Shown in pieces: positions 38,226 through 47,817 of a stretch of 64,000 bases of DNA (position 1 is its first letter; each line of letters begins with the position of its first letter). This DNA comes from Cellvibrionales bacterium. Its GTDB lineage: Bacteria; Pseudomonadota; Gammaproteobacteria; Pseudomonadales; JAHEIH01. A model generated the notes under the pieces. The model ran no database searches. It saw only the letters and a list, made by a program, of their open reading frames with translations, and had not been told where the DNA came from. Made by a program: the position numbers and the translations under genes. The DNA is taken from positions 137,841-201,840 of the forward strand of contig JAHEIH010000007.1 in assembly GCA_024639455.1 (NCBI GenBank), read 5' to 3'.

Positions 38226-38698
38226 TGAATACTTGGTTTGCAACTCAGACCAGTCGCGATCAAGTGGCTATTGTGGCGCTTGCTGTGGCGGCAGTGATAT
38301 ACGTTTTAGTGGGTTGGATCTATCAGCCATTGCAAGCGAAACAGTGGCAGTTGGCGCAGGCAAATGAAACCGCTGCCGAGGATTTACGTTGGATGTTGGG
38401 TGCAGCTGCTCAGGTGCAAGCGGCCCCTGCTAAACAAGCTAAAAGTAGCAGCGGTGGTTCGCTCAGCCAAGTGATCGACGCCAGTGTGCGCCGCGCCGGA
38501 TTGAAAATGAAGCGCTTTCAGCCCAGTGGTGATAAGCAGGCGCAAGTGTGGTTGGAAAACGTGCCTTATGCTGCGGCCATGACATGGCTAAATGACCTTG
38601 AGGTAGAGCGGGGTTACCGTATCGATAGCGCTTCGATTACCGCTGCATCGCAAAGTGGTTCGGTTAACGTGCGAATTCGAGTGGCGGTCGACGCATGA
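38225..38698 (+). CDS. gspM: Type II secretion protein GspM
   Basis: 157 residues, bitopic inner-membrane protein with a helix near 15-35 (VAIVALAVAAVIYVLVGWIY) and a small periplasmic domain. Partner of GspL. TAATG overlap with gspL and ATGA overlap with gspN. Confidence 0.88.
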   Translation: MNTWFATQTSRDQVAIVALAVAAVIYVLVGWIYQPLQAKQWQLAQANETAAEDLRWMLGAAAQVQAAPAKQAKSSSGGSLSQVIDASVRRAGLKMKRFQPSGDKQAQVWLENVPYAAAMTWLNDLEVERGYRIDSASITAASQSGSVNVRIRVAVDA

Positions 38699-39459
38699 AG
38701 GGTTTGACCTATGCCGTTGCTGCACTGGTTTTTATTGCCACGCTCGTGGCCAATGCTCCTGCTGCTTTGCTGCCATGGGTGGCCAATGCTGCTGGCGTGC
38801 GTGTGGCTCTGTTGCAGGTAGAGGGCAGTCTTTGGCAGGGAAGTATTAGTGCGGCGCAGATCACTCATGGCAATCGCGATTGGTTTGTCGATGCCTTAGT
38901 TTGGCGTTTGCAGCCCTTATCGCTATTCAGCGGCGGTGTCTGCCTGGATATTTTGGATGGCCGTGCTCAGGGTGTGTCACTGCGCGGTGAGATATGCCTC
39001 GACAGCCATGGGGCTGCCAGCGGTGAGAATGTGGTAGTGACCTCTCGGGTTGGCAACGCGTTAGCCTTGGCGAAATTCCCCCTGCCGGTCGACGGTGGCG
39101 CAACGCTATCTATTCAGCAATTCGATTGGTCTCCTGATAGCGGTATTCAAATTCTGCAAGGTTATGTGAATATCAGTGACTACGCCTATCAGGTCGCTGG
39201 TCAGCGTGAGGTGTTGGGTGATTACCGCATGAATATCTCGGCGCCTAGCGCCCAGCAGGTGGCGCTTACTTTTGTACCCACCCAGGCAAAGATTGCTTTA
39301 CAGGGAGAGGTATTAGTGGATTTAACGGGCACCTATGAGGCGGCCTTGCAATTCATCCCTGGCCAAAGCGCTAGCCCTGCGCTGGTGGACAGCCTGCGTT
39401 TTGTGGCTGTACCGCAAGATGATGGTAGTTACCGCTTCAAATACAGCGGGCGTTTTTAG
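38695..39459 (+). CDS. gspN: Type II secretion protein GspN
   Basis: 254 residues; N-terminal helix (LTYAVAALVFIATLVANAPA) then a periplasmic beta-rich domain. LLQVEGSLWQGSISAAQI fits GspN. Last gene of the operon; GspN is often dispensable. No gspO, gspA or gspB in the window, so prepilin peptidase must be elsewhere. Confidence 0.87.
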   Translation: MKGLTYAVAALVFIATLVANAPAALLPWVANAAGVRVALLQVEGSLWQGSISAAQITHGNRDWFVDALVWRLQPLSLFSGGVCLDILDGRAQGVSLRGEICLDSHGAASGENVVVTSRVGNALALAKFPLPVDGGATLSIQQFDWSPDSGIQILQGYVNISDYAYQVAGQREVLGDYRMNISAPSAQQVALTFVPTQAKIALQGEVLVDLTGTYEAALQFIPGQSASPALVDSLRFVAVPQDDGSYRFKYSGRF

Positions 39460-39523
39460 CACTTGCTAGTCACCCTGTCGCAACTCAAGTAAAATTGCTT
39501 TTTTTATTGAACGGGATGCTGCG

Positions 39524-40249
39524 GTGAGCCAACGCGACGATATCTATGCCAACCCCCTCGGAGCGGTCGCTGATTTTGCTTTTGACGCCTCGGTGGTGAG
39601 CGTTTTTCCTGACATGATCAACCGCTCTGTGCCCGGTTATCAGACCATTGTCGCGATGACGGGGGTGATGGCGGCACGCTATTATCAGCCTGGCACCTAT
39701 TGCTACGACCTCGGTAGTTCACTCGGGGCATCGACCTTGTCGATGGCGCGCGCCTTGCCAGCGCAGGCCAACATCGTCGCGGTGGATAATTCAGCCGCCA
39801 TGATTGAGCGCTGTCGGGATATTTTGCGCAACAGTGAATACAGCGCGAGCATTGATTTACGCTTGGACAATGTGCAAGACGTAGTCTTCGGCAGCGCCTC
39901 GGTAGTGGTGATGAATTTCACCCTGCAATTCATCCCGCCGGCGCAAAGGCCAGCCATTATTCAACGCATTGCCGACGCCATGCCACGCGGCGGCGTGTTG
40001 ATATTGTCTGAAAAAATTGCCTTTTCTGATCCGCACCTGCAAGAGCTGAATGCCGATTTACACCACAGCTTTAAACGTCAAAATGGCTACAGCGACTTGG
40101 AAATTAGCCAAAAGCGCAGCGCCATTGAAAACGTGATGATGCCTGAAACCTTGGCGACGCATCGCGAGCGCATTCTCGGGGCGGGATTCAGTAGCTGTGA
40201 TGTGTGGTTTCAGTGTTTTAATTTCGCGTCGATTGTGGCGGTGAAATAA
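39524..40249 (+). CDS. cmoA: Carboxy-S-adenosyl-L-methionine synthase
   Basis: 241 residues; makes carboxy-SAM from SAM and prephenate for tRNA wobble uridine (cmo5U34) modification. GTG start. Seen: FDASVVSVFPDMINRSVPGY, SAM loop YDLGSSLGASTLSM, VAVDNSAAMIERC and VVMNFTLQFIPPAQR, all CmoA hallmarks. TAATG overlap with cmoB. Confidence 0.95.
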   Translation: MSQRDDIYANPLGAVADFAFDASVVSVFPDMINRSVPGYQTIVAMTGVMAARYYQPGTYCYDLGSSLGASTLSMARALPAQANIVAVDNSAAMIERCRDILRNSEYSASIDLRLDNVQDVVFGSASVVVMNFTLQFIPPAQRPAIIQRIADAMPRGGVLILSEKIAFSDPHLQELNADLHHSFKRQNGYSDLEISQKRSAIENVMMPETLATHRERILGAGFSSCDVWFQCFNFASIVAVK

Positions 40250-41247
40250 TGAGTCAAACGCCCCTTAGTCGCTATTTTAATTTTCAACCTTTAATCGAGC
40301 AGATGCAGCGCGATAGCCAATTGAGTGTGTGGGCGCAGCAGTTGCCGGCCCAGCTAGATGAGCATTTTTTCCTGCGCAAACACGGTGACCTCCAGCGTTG
40401 GTTGAACGCCCTCGATGCCATGCCCAACTTTGCGCCGAGCGAGGTGCATCTCGATCGATCTGTAGTGACGGTCGCGCCGCCTCAAACCTGGACGAACGAG
40501 CAAATTGCGCGCATGCACGACGCGTTGCAGGGGCTACATCCCTGGCGCAAAGGCCCGTTTGATATTGGTGGCGTGTTTGTCGACACTGAGTGGCGATCAG
40601 ACTGGAAATGGGATCGCGTGCTGCCGGGTTTGACGCCTCTGGCGGGGCGCAAAGTGTTAGATATCGGTTGTGGAAGTGGCTATCACTGTTGGCGCATGGC
40701 GGGCGAGGGTGCCGAGATGGTGGTGGGCGTGGAGCCTTCACTGCTATTCTTGTGTCAATTCGCCGCTTTGCAACGTTACATCAAAGCCCCGCATGTGAAT
40801 ATCTTGCCATTGGGTGTACAGCATATTCCGGCCAATTTAAAAGGCTTCGATACCACCTTTTCGATGGGGGTGTTCTACCATCGTAGCGCGCCTTTTGAGC
40901 ATCTGTCGCAACTTAAGGACACGCTGCGCGAAGGGGGGGAACTTGTATTAGAAACTCTCGTTATTGAAGGTGGTTTAGGCGAGGTGCTGGTGCCAGAGGG
41001 GCGCTATGCTAGTATGAACAACGTGTGGTTCTTGCCGTCCTGTTTAACCCTGGAGTCATGGCTTAAAAAGCTCGGATTCAACGATATTCAGTTGCTCAAT
41101 GTCGACAAGACCTCGTTGCTAGAACAGCGTACCACTGAATGGATGCGCTTCTTTTCGCTCGCCAATTACCTCGACCCCGATGATGCCAGCAAGACCATTG
41201 AGGGCCACCCTGCACCGCTGCGCGCGACCTTTGTTGCTAAGGCATAA
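40249..41247 (+). CDS. cmoB: tRNA U34 carboxymethyltransferase
   Basis: 332 residues; transfers the carboxymethyl group from carboxy-SAM to 5-hydroxyuridine at tRNA position 34. RKHGDLQRWLNALDAMP, LDIGCGSGYHCWRM, GVEPSLLFLCQFAALQRY and MGVFYHRSAPFEHL are family markers. Directly coupled to cmoA. Confidence 0.95.
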   Translation: MSQTPLSRYFNFQPLIEQMQRDSQLSVWAQQLPAQLDEHFFLRKHGDLQRWLNALDAMPNFAPSEVHLDRSVVTVAPPQTWTNEQIARMHDALQGLHPWRKGPFDIGGVFVDTEWRSDWKWDRVLPGLTPLAGRKVLDIGCGSGYHCWRMAGEGAEMVVGVEPSLLFLCQFAALQRYIKAPHVNILPLGVQHIPANLKGFDTTFSMGVFYHRSAPFEHLSQLKDTLREGGELVLETLVIEGGLGEVLVPEGRYASMNNVWFLPSCLTLESWLKKLGFNDIQLLNVDKTSLLEQRTTEWMRFFSLANYLDPDDASKTIEGHPAPLRATFVAKA

Positions 41248-41324
41248 TTCGCGCGCGGCGCATTTTGCACCTGACGCCACCGCGGCGGCGTTCTATGATG
41301 TTCTCAAACAATAAGGAGAGCACC

Positions 41325-41957
41325 ATGCATTTATACACCTACGACCCAGCCCCCAACCCCAAGCGCATATACTACGTGCTGAAATACAAGGGGGTTGAAG
41401 TGCCGACCACACAAATTGATTTGGCGGCGCAAGAGCAATTCAGCGATGAATTTAAAGCGGTTAATGAGCGTTGTTCGGTCCCTGCACTGACGTTAGAGGA
41501 TGGCCGCGTGTTGTGTTCGGCACTCGCCATTGCACAGTATATTGACAGCCAATTCCCCAATAAGCCTATTTTCGGTCGCGATGATGTCGAGCGCGCTGAG
41601 GTCATCGACTGGACCCATCGCCTGTTTGTCGACGGCTATACGCCCATCCAAGACATGCTGCGCAATCGCAGTAAGCACTTTGAAAATCGTGCGGTGGTAG
41701 GACGAGTCAATGTGCCGCAAATTCCCGATTTGATCGCGCGTGGCAAATTGCGGCTCGATGATTTTTGGCAGGTCATGGACGAGCATTTGGAGGGACGTGA
41801 CTTCGTGGTCACCGATATTCCTACCATGGCCGATATCGATTTGTACTGTGTTTGTGAGTTTTCCGCGTGGGTGAAAGAGCAAGTGCCTGAACAGGCCTCT
41901 AATCTGCAGCGCTGGTTACATAGCTTCAAAGAAGTGTTGGGTGGCGTGTCTCGTTAA
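41325..41957 (+). CDS. Glutathione S-transferase family protein
   Basis: 210 residues with a thioredoxin-like N-terminal domain (YTYDPAPNPKRIYYVLKYKG) and the cis-Pro/Ser glutathione site (CSVPALTLEDG, then ALAIAQYID), followed by an all-helical C-domain with TMADIDLYCVCEF. ATG 41325 follows AAGGAG. Substrate unknown; an SspA-like role is possible but not indicated by context. Confidence 0.85.
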   Translation: MHLYTYDPAPNPKRIYYVLKYKGVEVPTTQIDLAAQEQFSDEFKAVNERCSVPALTLEDGRVLCSALAIAQYIDSQFPNKPIFGRDDVERAEVIDWTHRLFVDGYTPIQDMLRNRSKHFENRAVVGRVNVPQIPDLIARGKLRLDDFWQVMDEHLEGRDFVVTDIPTMADIDLYCVCEFSAWVKEQVPEQASNLQRWLHSFKEVLGGVSR

Positions 41958-41992
41958 CTATCCTCTATTTTTTCCAAAAATACTAAGTATTT

Positions 41993-42013
41993 AGGGCGCT
42001 CTATCGGCGCCCT
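41993..42013 (+). terminator. Hairpin after the GST gene, possible weak terminator
   Basis: AGGGCGC (41993-41999) pairs with GCGCCCT (42007-42013). No T-run follows, so termination would be weak or factor-assisted. The ilvI leader (about 240 bp) lies downstream; I saw no leader peptide rich in Leu, Ile or Val there. Confidence 0.4.
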
Positions 42014-42256
42014 TCGGTTGACTTATGGGGTAAATGAAACCAAAATTGTTTTTTTCGACATTTTGTGCATTTTTTACCCTAGAAATGTGGCATGCGCCTA
42101 ACACCCTGAGCGTGTTGTCGAATTGCCAAGAAGTGGCGCCCAACCGGCGTGACTTTTTCCCAGCCCAGAGAAACACCGCAGGGCTCGGCACTTTCCATTA
42201 CACGTATGTCCGCGGGCTTTGCACGCGGAAAATTAATTGATTTGAGGAAGAGACAA

Positions 42257-44002
42257 GTGGAATTGTTATCCGGCGGTGAAATGGTTGTTCGCGCGCTGCA
42301 AGACGAAGGTGTCGAATTTATTTTCGGCTACCCAGGCGGTGCGGTACTCCACATCTACGACGCTATTTTTAATCACAGCGATATCCCCCATATTTTGGTG
42401 CGCCACGAGCAGGCAGCGACTCACGCCGCCGATGGCTATGCGCGTGCTACTGGTAAACCCGGTGTGGTACTGGTGACCTCGGGTCCCGGTGCAACTAATG
42501 CTATTACCGGCATTGCCACCGCCTACATGGATTCGATCCCTATGGTCGTCCTGTCTGGCCAGGTGCAGAGCCATTTAATTGGTGAAGACGCTTTCCAAGA
42601 AACTGACATGTTGGGCATTTCACGCCCCATCGTTAAGCACAGCTTCCAGGTGAAGCACGCGTCAGAAATTCCTGGAATTATCAAAAAGGCTTTTTACATT
42701 GCCTCAACCGGTCGTCCCGGTCCCGTGGTCATCGATATTCCAAAGGATTTGACCAATCCACACGACAAGTATGAATACGTTTATCCTGAAGAGATGCGTC
42801 TGCGTTCTTACCAGCCAGTGACCAAGGGTCACACAGGCCAGATCCGCAAGGCTGTTAACTTGCTGATGAAGGCGCGTCGCCCCGTGATTTACTCTGGTGG
42901 TGGTGTCGTGCAGGGCGGTGGTTCTGAGTTGCTGGTGGAATTGGCACAAATGCTTAACTTCCCCGTGACGAATACCTTGATGGGCTTGGGTGCCTATCCT
43001 GGTGAAGATCGACAGTTCTTGGGTATGTTGGGCATGCACGGTTTCTACGAAGCCAACAACGCCATGCACCACAGCGACCTGATTCTGGCCATTGGTGTAC
43101 GTTTTGACGACCGTGTGACTAATACCGTGTCTAAGTTCTGCCCCGATGCAACCATTATTCACGTTGATGTCGATCCTGCCTCTATCTCAAAAACCGTGGC
43201 GGCTCACGTGCCTATTGTTGGCCCGGTAGATGCCGTACTGGCTGAAATGGTCTCACAAGTGAAAGAAGCGATGGCTTCAGGTGAGAAGACCGACGAGGAA
43301 GCGCTCAAAGTATGGTGGGATCGCATCGATGAATGGCGTGCCCAGCATGGTTTGTGGCATACCCCACGCTACAAAGACGATTCAGGTCTGATCAAACCAC
43401 AAGAAGTGATTGAGGAGTTGTGGCGCCTGACAAAAGGCGAGGCTTTCATTACTTCTGACGTTGGTCAGCACCAGATGTACGCTGCGCAGTACTACCGTTA
43501 CAACAAGCCACGTCGTTGGATCAACTCAGGCGGTTTAGGCACCATGGGCTTCGGTCTGCCTGCCGCCATGGGGATCAAACTGAAGTTCCCCGAGGACGAC
43601 GTGATTTGTGTCACCGGTGAAGGCAGTATTCAGATGAATATTCAGGAATTATCGACGTGTACGCAGTACGATATTCCAGTGAAAATTCTGAACCTGCATA
43701 ACGGTTACCTAGGGATGGTGAAGCAGTGGCAAGACATGCAATACGGCGGTCGCTATTCTCAAAGTACCTATGAGAAATCGCTGCCCGATTTTGTTAAGTT
43801 GGTTGAGGCCTATGGTCACGTGGGCATTCGTATTACAAAGCCTGAAGAGTTGCGTCCCAAGTTGGAAGAAGCCTTGGCGATCAAGGATCGCTTGGTATTC
43901 ATCGATTGTATGATCGACCCACACGAACACGTATACCCCATGCACATTGCCCCTAACGGTTCAATGCGCGACATGTGGCTAAGCAAGACGGAGCGTACCT
44001 AA
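42257..44002 (+). CDS. ilvI: Acetolactate synthase large subunit
   Basis: 581 residues from GTG 42257, placed by GAGGAAGAGAC just upstream; a longer in-frame start is non-homologous. ThDP/FAD enzyme of branched-chain amino acid synthesis. [15 protein letters not shown] with the catalytic Glu in [31 protein letters not shown], and the ThDP motif [15 protein letters not shown]...[14 protein letters not shown]. Two bp before ilvH. Confidence 0.95.
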   Translation: MELLSGGEMVVRALQDEGVEFIFGYPGGAVLHIYDAIFNHSDIPHILVRHEQAATHAADGYARATGKPGVVLVTSGPGATNAITGIATAYMDSIPMVVLSGQVQSHLIGEDAFQETDMLGISRPIVKHSFQVKHASEIPGIIKKAFYIASTGRPGPVVIDIPKDLTNPHDKYEYVYPEEMRLRSYQPVTKGHTGQIRKAVNLLMKARRPVIYSGGGVVQGGGSELLVELAQMLNFPVTNTLMGLGAYPGEDRQFLGMLGMHGFYEANNAMHHSDLILAIGVRFDDRVTNTVSKFCPDATIIHVDVDPASISKTVAAHVPIVGPVDAVLAEMVSQVKEAMASGEKTDEEALKVWWDRIDEWRAQHGLWHTPRYKDDSGLIKPQEVIEELWRLTKGEAFITSDVGQHQMYAAQYYRYNKPRRWINSGGLGTMGFGLPAAMGIKLKFPEDDVICVTGEGSIQMNIQELSTCTQYDIPVKILNLHNGYLGMVKQWQDMQYGGRYSQSTYEKSLPDFVKLVEAYGHVGIRITKPEELRPKLEEALAIKDRLVFIDCMIDPHEHVYPMHIAPNGSMRDMWLSKTERT

Positions 44003-44004
44003 CC

Positions 44005-44496
44005 ATGCGACACATTATTTCACTTTTAATGGAAAACGAGCCGGGTGCATTGTCGCGCGTGGTAGGTCTGTTTTCGCAACGCGGTTATAACATCGAGTCG
44101 CTTAATGTCGCTGTGACCGACGACGCCACCATGTCTCGCTTGACCTTGGTGACCGTTGGTGACGAACGCGTGATAGAGCAGATCACGAAACAATTGAACA
44201 AGTTGGTCGATGTGATCAAATTGGTGGACCTGACCGAGGGTGCCCACATCGAACGCGAAATGATGCTCATTAAGGTGCGTGCTTTAGGTGCGCAACGCGC
44301 TGAGTTGAAACGCTGCTCGGATATCTTCCGCGCGCAGATCGTTGACGTTACCAGCAGCACTTTTACCGTGCAGATGGTTGGTACCAGCGAGAAGCTCGAT
44401 TCGTTCATTCAAGCCATTGGCGACATCGCTATTCTTGAAGTGGTTCGAAGCGGTGTGTCGGGTATAGCCCGCGGCGAGAAGACCCTCAGCGTGTAA
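44005..44496 (+). CDS. ilvH: Acetolactate synthase small (regulatory) subunit
   Basis: 163 residues, ACT-domain subunit that confers valine feedback control. MRHIISLLMENEPGALSRVV start, GLFSQRGYNIESLNVA, and EKLDSFIQAIGD. ATG 44005 is 2 bp after ilvI. A terminator follows at 44513-44538. Confidence 0.95.
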   Translation: MRHIISLLMENEPGALSRVVGLFSQRGYNIESLNVAVTDDATMSRLTLVTVGDERVIEQITKQLNKLVDVIKLVDLTEGAHIEREMMLIKVRALGAQRAELKRCSDIFRAQIVDVTSSTFTVQMVGTSEKLDSFIQAIGDIAILEVVRSGVSGIARGEKTLSV

Positions 44497-44512
44497 TCGT
44501 CATCTGTACTTC

Positions 44513-44538
44513 AAAGGCGCCTTAGTGGCGCCTTTTTT
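44513..44538 (+). terminator. Intrinsic terminator after ilvH
   Basis: GGCGCC (44516-44521), loop TTAGT, GGCGCC (44527-44532), AAA before and six T after. Confidence 0.88.
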
Positions 44539-44555
44539 ATCCCCATAGGTTGCTT

Positions 44556-44870
44556 ATGGTCTTAGTTTTTACCCATGTTAATCCCATGCTGGTGCAGTAT
44601 GCCGCGCAGTTGTTACGGCAAAACGGCATTGACGTGGCGTTGCGCAACGAATTCGTCACAAGTGTTATGGGGTCGGGCGCGCCCTGCGATGCTTGGACTG
44701 AAGTATGGGTCGATGAGGCGAATGAAGCGCGCGCCCTTGACCTGTTGCAACGCATGACATCCGAGCCAGAGGGAGAGGCTTGGGTCTGCACCGTTTGCGG
44801 TGAGCAGAATGACGCTAGTTTTGAGGCGTGCTGGAAGTGTCGGTCCGCTGATAGCAACGAATTGCCCTAG
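44556..44870 (+). CDS. DUF2007-like small protein with C-terminal zinc ribbon
   Basis: 104 residues. The N-terminal half (VFTHVNPMLVQYAAQLLRQN ... GIDVALRNEF) resembles DUF2007 putative signal-transducing proteins. The C-terminal half has a CxxC...CxxC ribbon: VCTVCGEQNDASFEACWKC. Start ATG 44556 lacks a strong ribosome-binding site; a TTG at 44550 is possible. Its end overlaps the convergent DUF2244 gene by 4 bp. Function unknown. Confidence 0.72.
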   Translation: MVLVFTHVNPMLVQYAAQLLRQNGIDVALRNEFVTSVMGSGAPCDAWTEVWVDEANEARALDLLQRMTSEPEGEAWVCTVCGEQNDASFEACWKCRSADSNELP

Positions 44871-45388
44871 AGGTCGAACGGAAAAATTTCGTTGATGATT
44901 GTTTTGCCGCGCACGCGGTAGGTGATGCCGGAAGATTTGATGATATCGACTAATTGGTCGGTGTCGTGGCGATTTAAAAAACTTCCCAATGCTAATTTTT
45001 CTTCTAAGTGCTCTAGAGCGATAGACGCCGCTGACAAATAATGGCGCGGTTTAGTAATAATAAATTGGCACTGATCTTTGACAAAAGAGGTTTGGAAGTG
45101 AGGAGCGTGGCGACCGCGTTCTACTTTGACTTGGTGTTGGTCGAGGGTGATCACTTCTTGCTGGTGGGTGTTATGCGAGGTGCGGTAAATAAAATACGCC
45201 ACTGCCGCCAATTCGGCACCGGCAAAGGGCATGATGATCCAAACCCCCATGTAGGCCCAAAACATAGATATAATAAATACCACGACACTCAAAAAACCTA
45301 TAATCTGAAGGTTATGGTGCCATGTGGCCGAGCGATTGGGCGTCAAGATGATCTGCAGCCTATCTTCATCGTGGTGTGTTATTACCAT
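44867..45388 (-). CDS. DUF2244 family membrane protein
   Basis: 173 residues with two adjacent membrane helices (about 28-70: IIGFLSVVVFIISMFWAYM, then MPFAGAELAAVAYFIY), followed by a soluble domain. Matches the DUF2244 pattern of small integral membrane proteins. Function unknown; single gene, convergent with the preceding small protein. Confidence 0.78.
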   Translation of the reverse strand: MVITHHDEDRLQIILTPNRSATWHHNLQIIGFLSVVVFIISMFWAYMGVWIIMPFAGAELAAVAYFIYRTSHNTHQQEVITLDQHQVKVERGRHAPHFQTSFVKDQCQFIITKPRHYLSAASIALEHLEEKLALGSFLNRHDTDQLVDIIKSSGITYRVRGKTIINEIFPFDL

Positions 45389-45693
45389 GCGGAATACTCG
45401 ATAAAAAACAACATAGATATCTTACGTTAGCTATCCTTAAATTGCTTCAAATCAGGGGTGTTGTCATACCTAAACTCACAGTCTCATGTACGGTGCCTTT
45501 ATGCCCCTGCGATAATTGCCAGCCGGTTGATTATTTTCTGTACTAAAAGTCATAAGGTTGGCAAAAAATCATCGGTTTATGTCTTACTAGGGTTATTTTT
45601 TTGCTTTGATTTACTGTTAGTATTGAAGGGTTAATCAAAGCACGCTAATCTTAAATTTTACTTTAGCGATTATGAATATAAGAAGAGATCAAA
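45389..45693. other. 305-bp gap upstream of the Mrp-type operon
   Basis: Divergent intergenic region between the DUF2244 gene and mnhE. It is AT-rich toward the right and should hold both promoters. I saw no strong hairpin, repeat or recognisable operator. Confidence 0.5.
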
Positions 45694-46182
45694 ATGCCTA
45701 CACGCTTATCTAGGGTCGTCTTGACCATGAGCTTGTTCGCCGTAGCATGGTTGCTGTGGTCAGGAATGTACAAACCTCTGTTACTGTCGCTGGGGTTGTT
45801 ATCCGTTTTGGCGACTACCATGTTGGCCTGGCGGATGCGCTACTTTAAAAAACGCGCTTTCGCCTTACGCTTTAGCACGGGTATCGTGCGCTACTGGGGA
45901 TGGTTGTTCATCGAAGTGGTGAAATCTAGCATACAAGTTCTGCGTGAGGTGCTGAAACCTACCATTGAGGTCAAGCCAGTACTGCTATGCATCCCCCGTG
46001 ATCAACGTACAGAATTTCAAACCATGATGCTGGGCAACTCGATTACTCTGACGCCCGGCACCATTACCCTCGATGTCGACGAAGACCGAATTTTAGTTCA
46101 CGCCCTCACCGAAGCGGGTGCGGTGGATCTCCAAGGTGGCGAAATGGAACGCCGCGTCGACGCCTTTGCGGAGGAAAAATGA
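45694..46182 (+). CDS. Mrp/Mnh antiporter subunit E
   Basis: 162 residues; two N-terminal helices and a soluble C-terminus. YWGWLFIEVVKSSIQVLREVLKP and LGNSITLTPGTITLDVDEDRILVHAL are MnhE hallmarks. First gene of a nine-gene operon; overlaps subunit F by ATGA. Confidence 0.92.
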   Translation: MPTRLSRVVLTMSLFAVAWLLWSGMYKPLLLSLGLLSVLATTMLAWRMRYFKKRAFALRFSTGIVRYWGWLFIEVVKSSIQVLREVLKPTIEVKPVLLCIPRDQRTEFQTMMLGNSITLTPGTITLDVDEDRILVHALTEAGAVDLQGGEMERRVDAFAEEK

Positions 46183-46505
46183 TAATTCAAGTCGTGGCAT
46201 TCGCCCTTATTGTCACCATGATGCTGGGTTTGGTTCGCGCCATTAAAGGCCCAAAAGTTTACGACCGAGTTCTCGCCGTTAATATGATGGGCACCAAAAC
46301 TGTGTTGTTATTAGCGGTGTTGGCTTTTATTGATGATCGTCCTGACTATCTAGATTTGGCGCTCGCTTATGCCTTAATCAATTTCATTGGGGTATTTGCT
46401 GTGTTGGAATTTTTCCGCACACGCGAGAGTCAGCTAGTCATCGCTGAGACTGATGATACTGGTGAGGCGAGTGATGAAGCCCCAGGCAACGAGGGAGGCA
46501 AGTAA
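46179..46505 (+). CDS. Mrp/Mnh antiporter subunit F
   Basis: 108 residues, three membrane helices. GPKVYDRVLAVNMMGTKTVLL is typical of MnhF/PhaF. A charged C-terminal tail (about 20 residues rich in Glu/Asp/Gly) extends beyond the usual end. Overlaps subunit G. Confidence 0.9.
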   Translation: MIIQVVAFALIVTMMLGLVRAIKGPKVYDRVLAVNMMGTKTVLLLAVLAFIDDRPDYLDLALAYALINFIGVFAVLEFFRTRESQLVIAETDDTGEASDEAPGNEGGK

Positions 46506-46834
46506 TGGATGTAGCAACAACTCTTGGTTGGCTCGCCGCAATTTTGATGCTCATTGGCGCGTTTTTTACTTTTGTGGGTGGTCTAGGTGCACTGCGTATG
46601 CCTGATTTTTACACACGCATGCATGCGGCGAGTCTTACTGATAGCGCCGGCCCCATCTTCATCTTGATTGGCCTGATGTTGATTTCAGAGACGTGGCTGG
46701 TCGCCATTAAGGTCTTCACGATTCTAGTGTTTCTATTGATTACGGGACCCACGGCCTCGAATGCACTGGCAAGCGCCTCACTGCTAGCCGGTAACAAGCC
46801 TGGTCTAGCCAACGATCAATCCGAGGCCGAATAA
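46505..46834 (+). CDS. Mrp/Mnh antiporter subunit G
   Basis: 109 residues, three membrane helices. LGALRMPDFYTRMHAASLTDSAG-type MnhG motif is visible (RMPDFYTRMHAASLTDS). TAATG overlap with subunit F. Confidence 0.92.
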   Translation: MDVATTLGWLAAILMLIGAFFTFVGGLGALRMPDFYTRMHAASLTDSAGPIFILIGLMLISETWLVAIKVFTILVFLLITGPTASNALASASLLAGNKPGLANDQSEAE

Positions 46835-46836
46835 CT

Positions 46837-47817
46837 ATGGTCGAAATATTAAACATTTTTATTATGCTGATGCTGGTGATTACCGCACTGGCTATGGTGT
46901 CTTCGCGCCACTTGTTTGTGACGGTGATGCTAAGTGGTATTTTCAGTTTGTTGATAGCGGCGTCTTTTTTGCTTTTAGACGCTGCCGATGTGGCGCTGAC
47001 TGAGGCTGCGGTGGGGGCCGGTATTTCAACGGTGCTCTTTCTTGGCGCACTAGCGCTGATGGATGTAGAAGAAACAACCCGCGGCGTTCGTCGTATTAGA
47101 ATGGTGTCGTTGATTGTGGTGGCAGTAACGACCATTTTTATCGTGCATGCGACGTTTTATATGCCGGCGTTTGGCGATATCAACGCGCCCATCCATCAGC
47201 ACGTCGCCCCATGGTACATCCAACATGTTCCTATACACATGGATATTCCGAATATTGTCACCGGTATTCTCGGTAGCTACCGTGGCTACGATACCCTAGG
47301 TGAAGTCTTTGTTGTGTTCACGGCGGGTATTGGCGTGTTGTCTATTTTGGGTGATCCTATAAAAAATCGTCAACATCGCCCTGCTCATAATCGCGGTTTG
47401 CGGCACTACCTAATTCCTCGTCTGGTAGGTCGAATGTTAATACCATTTATTATTCTTTTTGGTCTGTACGTTCAATTCCACGGTGAATACAGCCCAGGCG
47501 GTGGTTTCCAAGCAGGCGCATTGGTGGCGGCGGCGATTATTCTATACGCCCTGTTGGAGGGCGAAGATAAAGCGCTACAAGTGATTCCTATGCGTGTGCT
47601 CTACATCATGATGGCTTCAGGTGCCCTGCTATATGGTGGTGTGGGTGTCGCAGCACTGTTGATGGGGGGTAATTTCCTCGACTATAGCGTGCTGGCGAGC
47701 ACGCCGGTTGCTGGTCAGCAGTGGGGTATTTTGTTGATTGAAATGGGTGTTGGCCTGACAGTGACAGGCGTGTTGATCACCATTTTTCACGCCTTTGCCG
47801 CAAGGAGTAATCTGTAA
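46837..47817 (+). CDS. Mrp antiporter B-type subunit fused to a DUF4040 (MbhD-like) N-terminus
   Basis: 326 residues. Residues about 1-95 look like the DUF4040/MbhD segment (DAADVALTEAAVGAGISTVL) that in classical systems is the C-terminus of MrpA. Residues about 180-326 are MnhB (RMLIPFIILFGLYVQFHGEY followed by SPGGGFQAGALVAAA). The central part includes a stretch of soluble, His-rich sequence. So part of the missing MrpA appears to have been attached to MrpB. Confidence 0.85.
   Translation: MVEILNIFIMLMLVITALAMVSSRHLFVTVMLSGIFSLLIAASFLLLDAADVALTEAAVGAGISTVLFLGALALMDVEETTRGVRRIRMVSLIVVAVTTIFIVHATFYMPAFGDINAPIHQHVAPWYIQHVPIHMDIPNIVTGILGSYRGYDTLGEVFVVFTAGIGVLSILGDPIKNRQHRPAHNRGLRHYLIPRLVGRMLIPFIILFGLYVQFHGEYSPGGGFQAGALVAAAIILYALLEGEDKALQVIPMRVLYIMMASGALLYGGVGVAALLMGGNFLDYSVLASTPVAGQQWGILLIEMGVGLTVTGVLITIFHAFAARSNL

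Noticed and set aside
42034..42240. 68-codon frame upstream of ilvI considered as an attenuation leader peptide
   Set aside because: No run of Leu, Ile or Val codons and no paired terminator/antiterminator with a T-run was visible.
42149..42256. Longer N-terminus for the acetolactate synthase large subunit
   Set aside because: The extra 36 residues are non-homologous and GAGGAAGAGAC places the start at GTG 42257.
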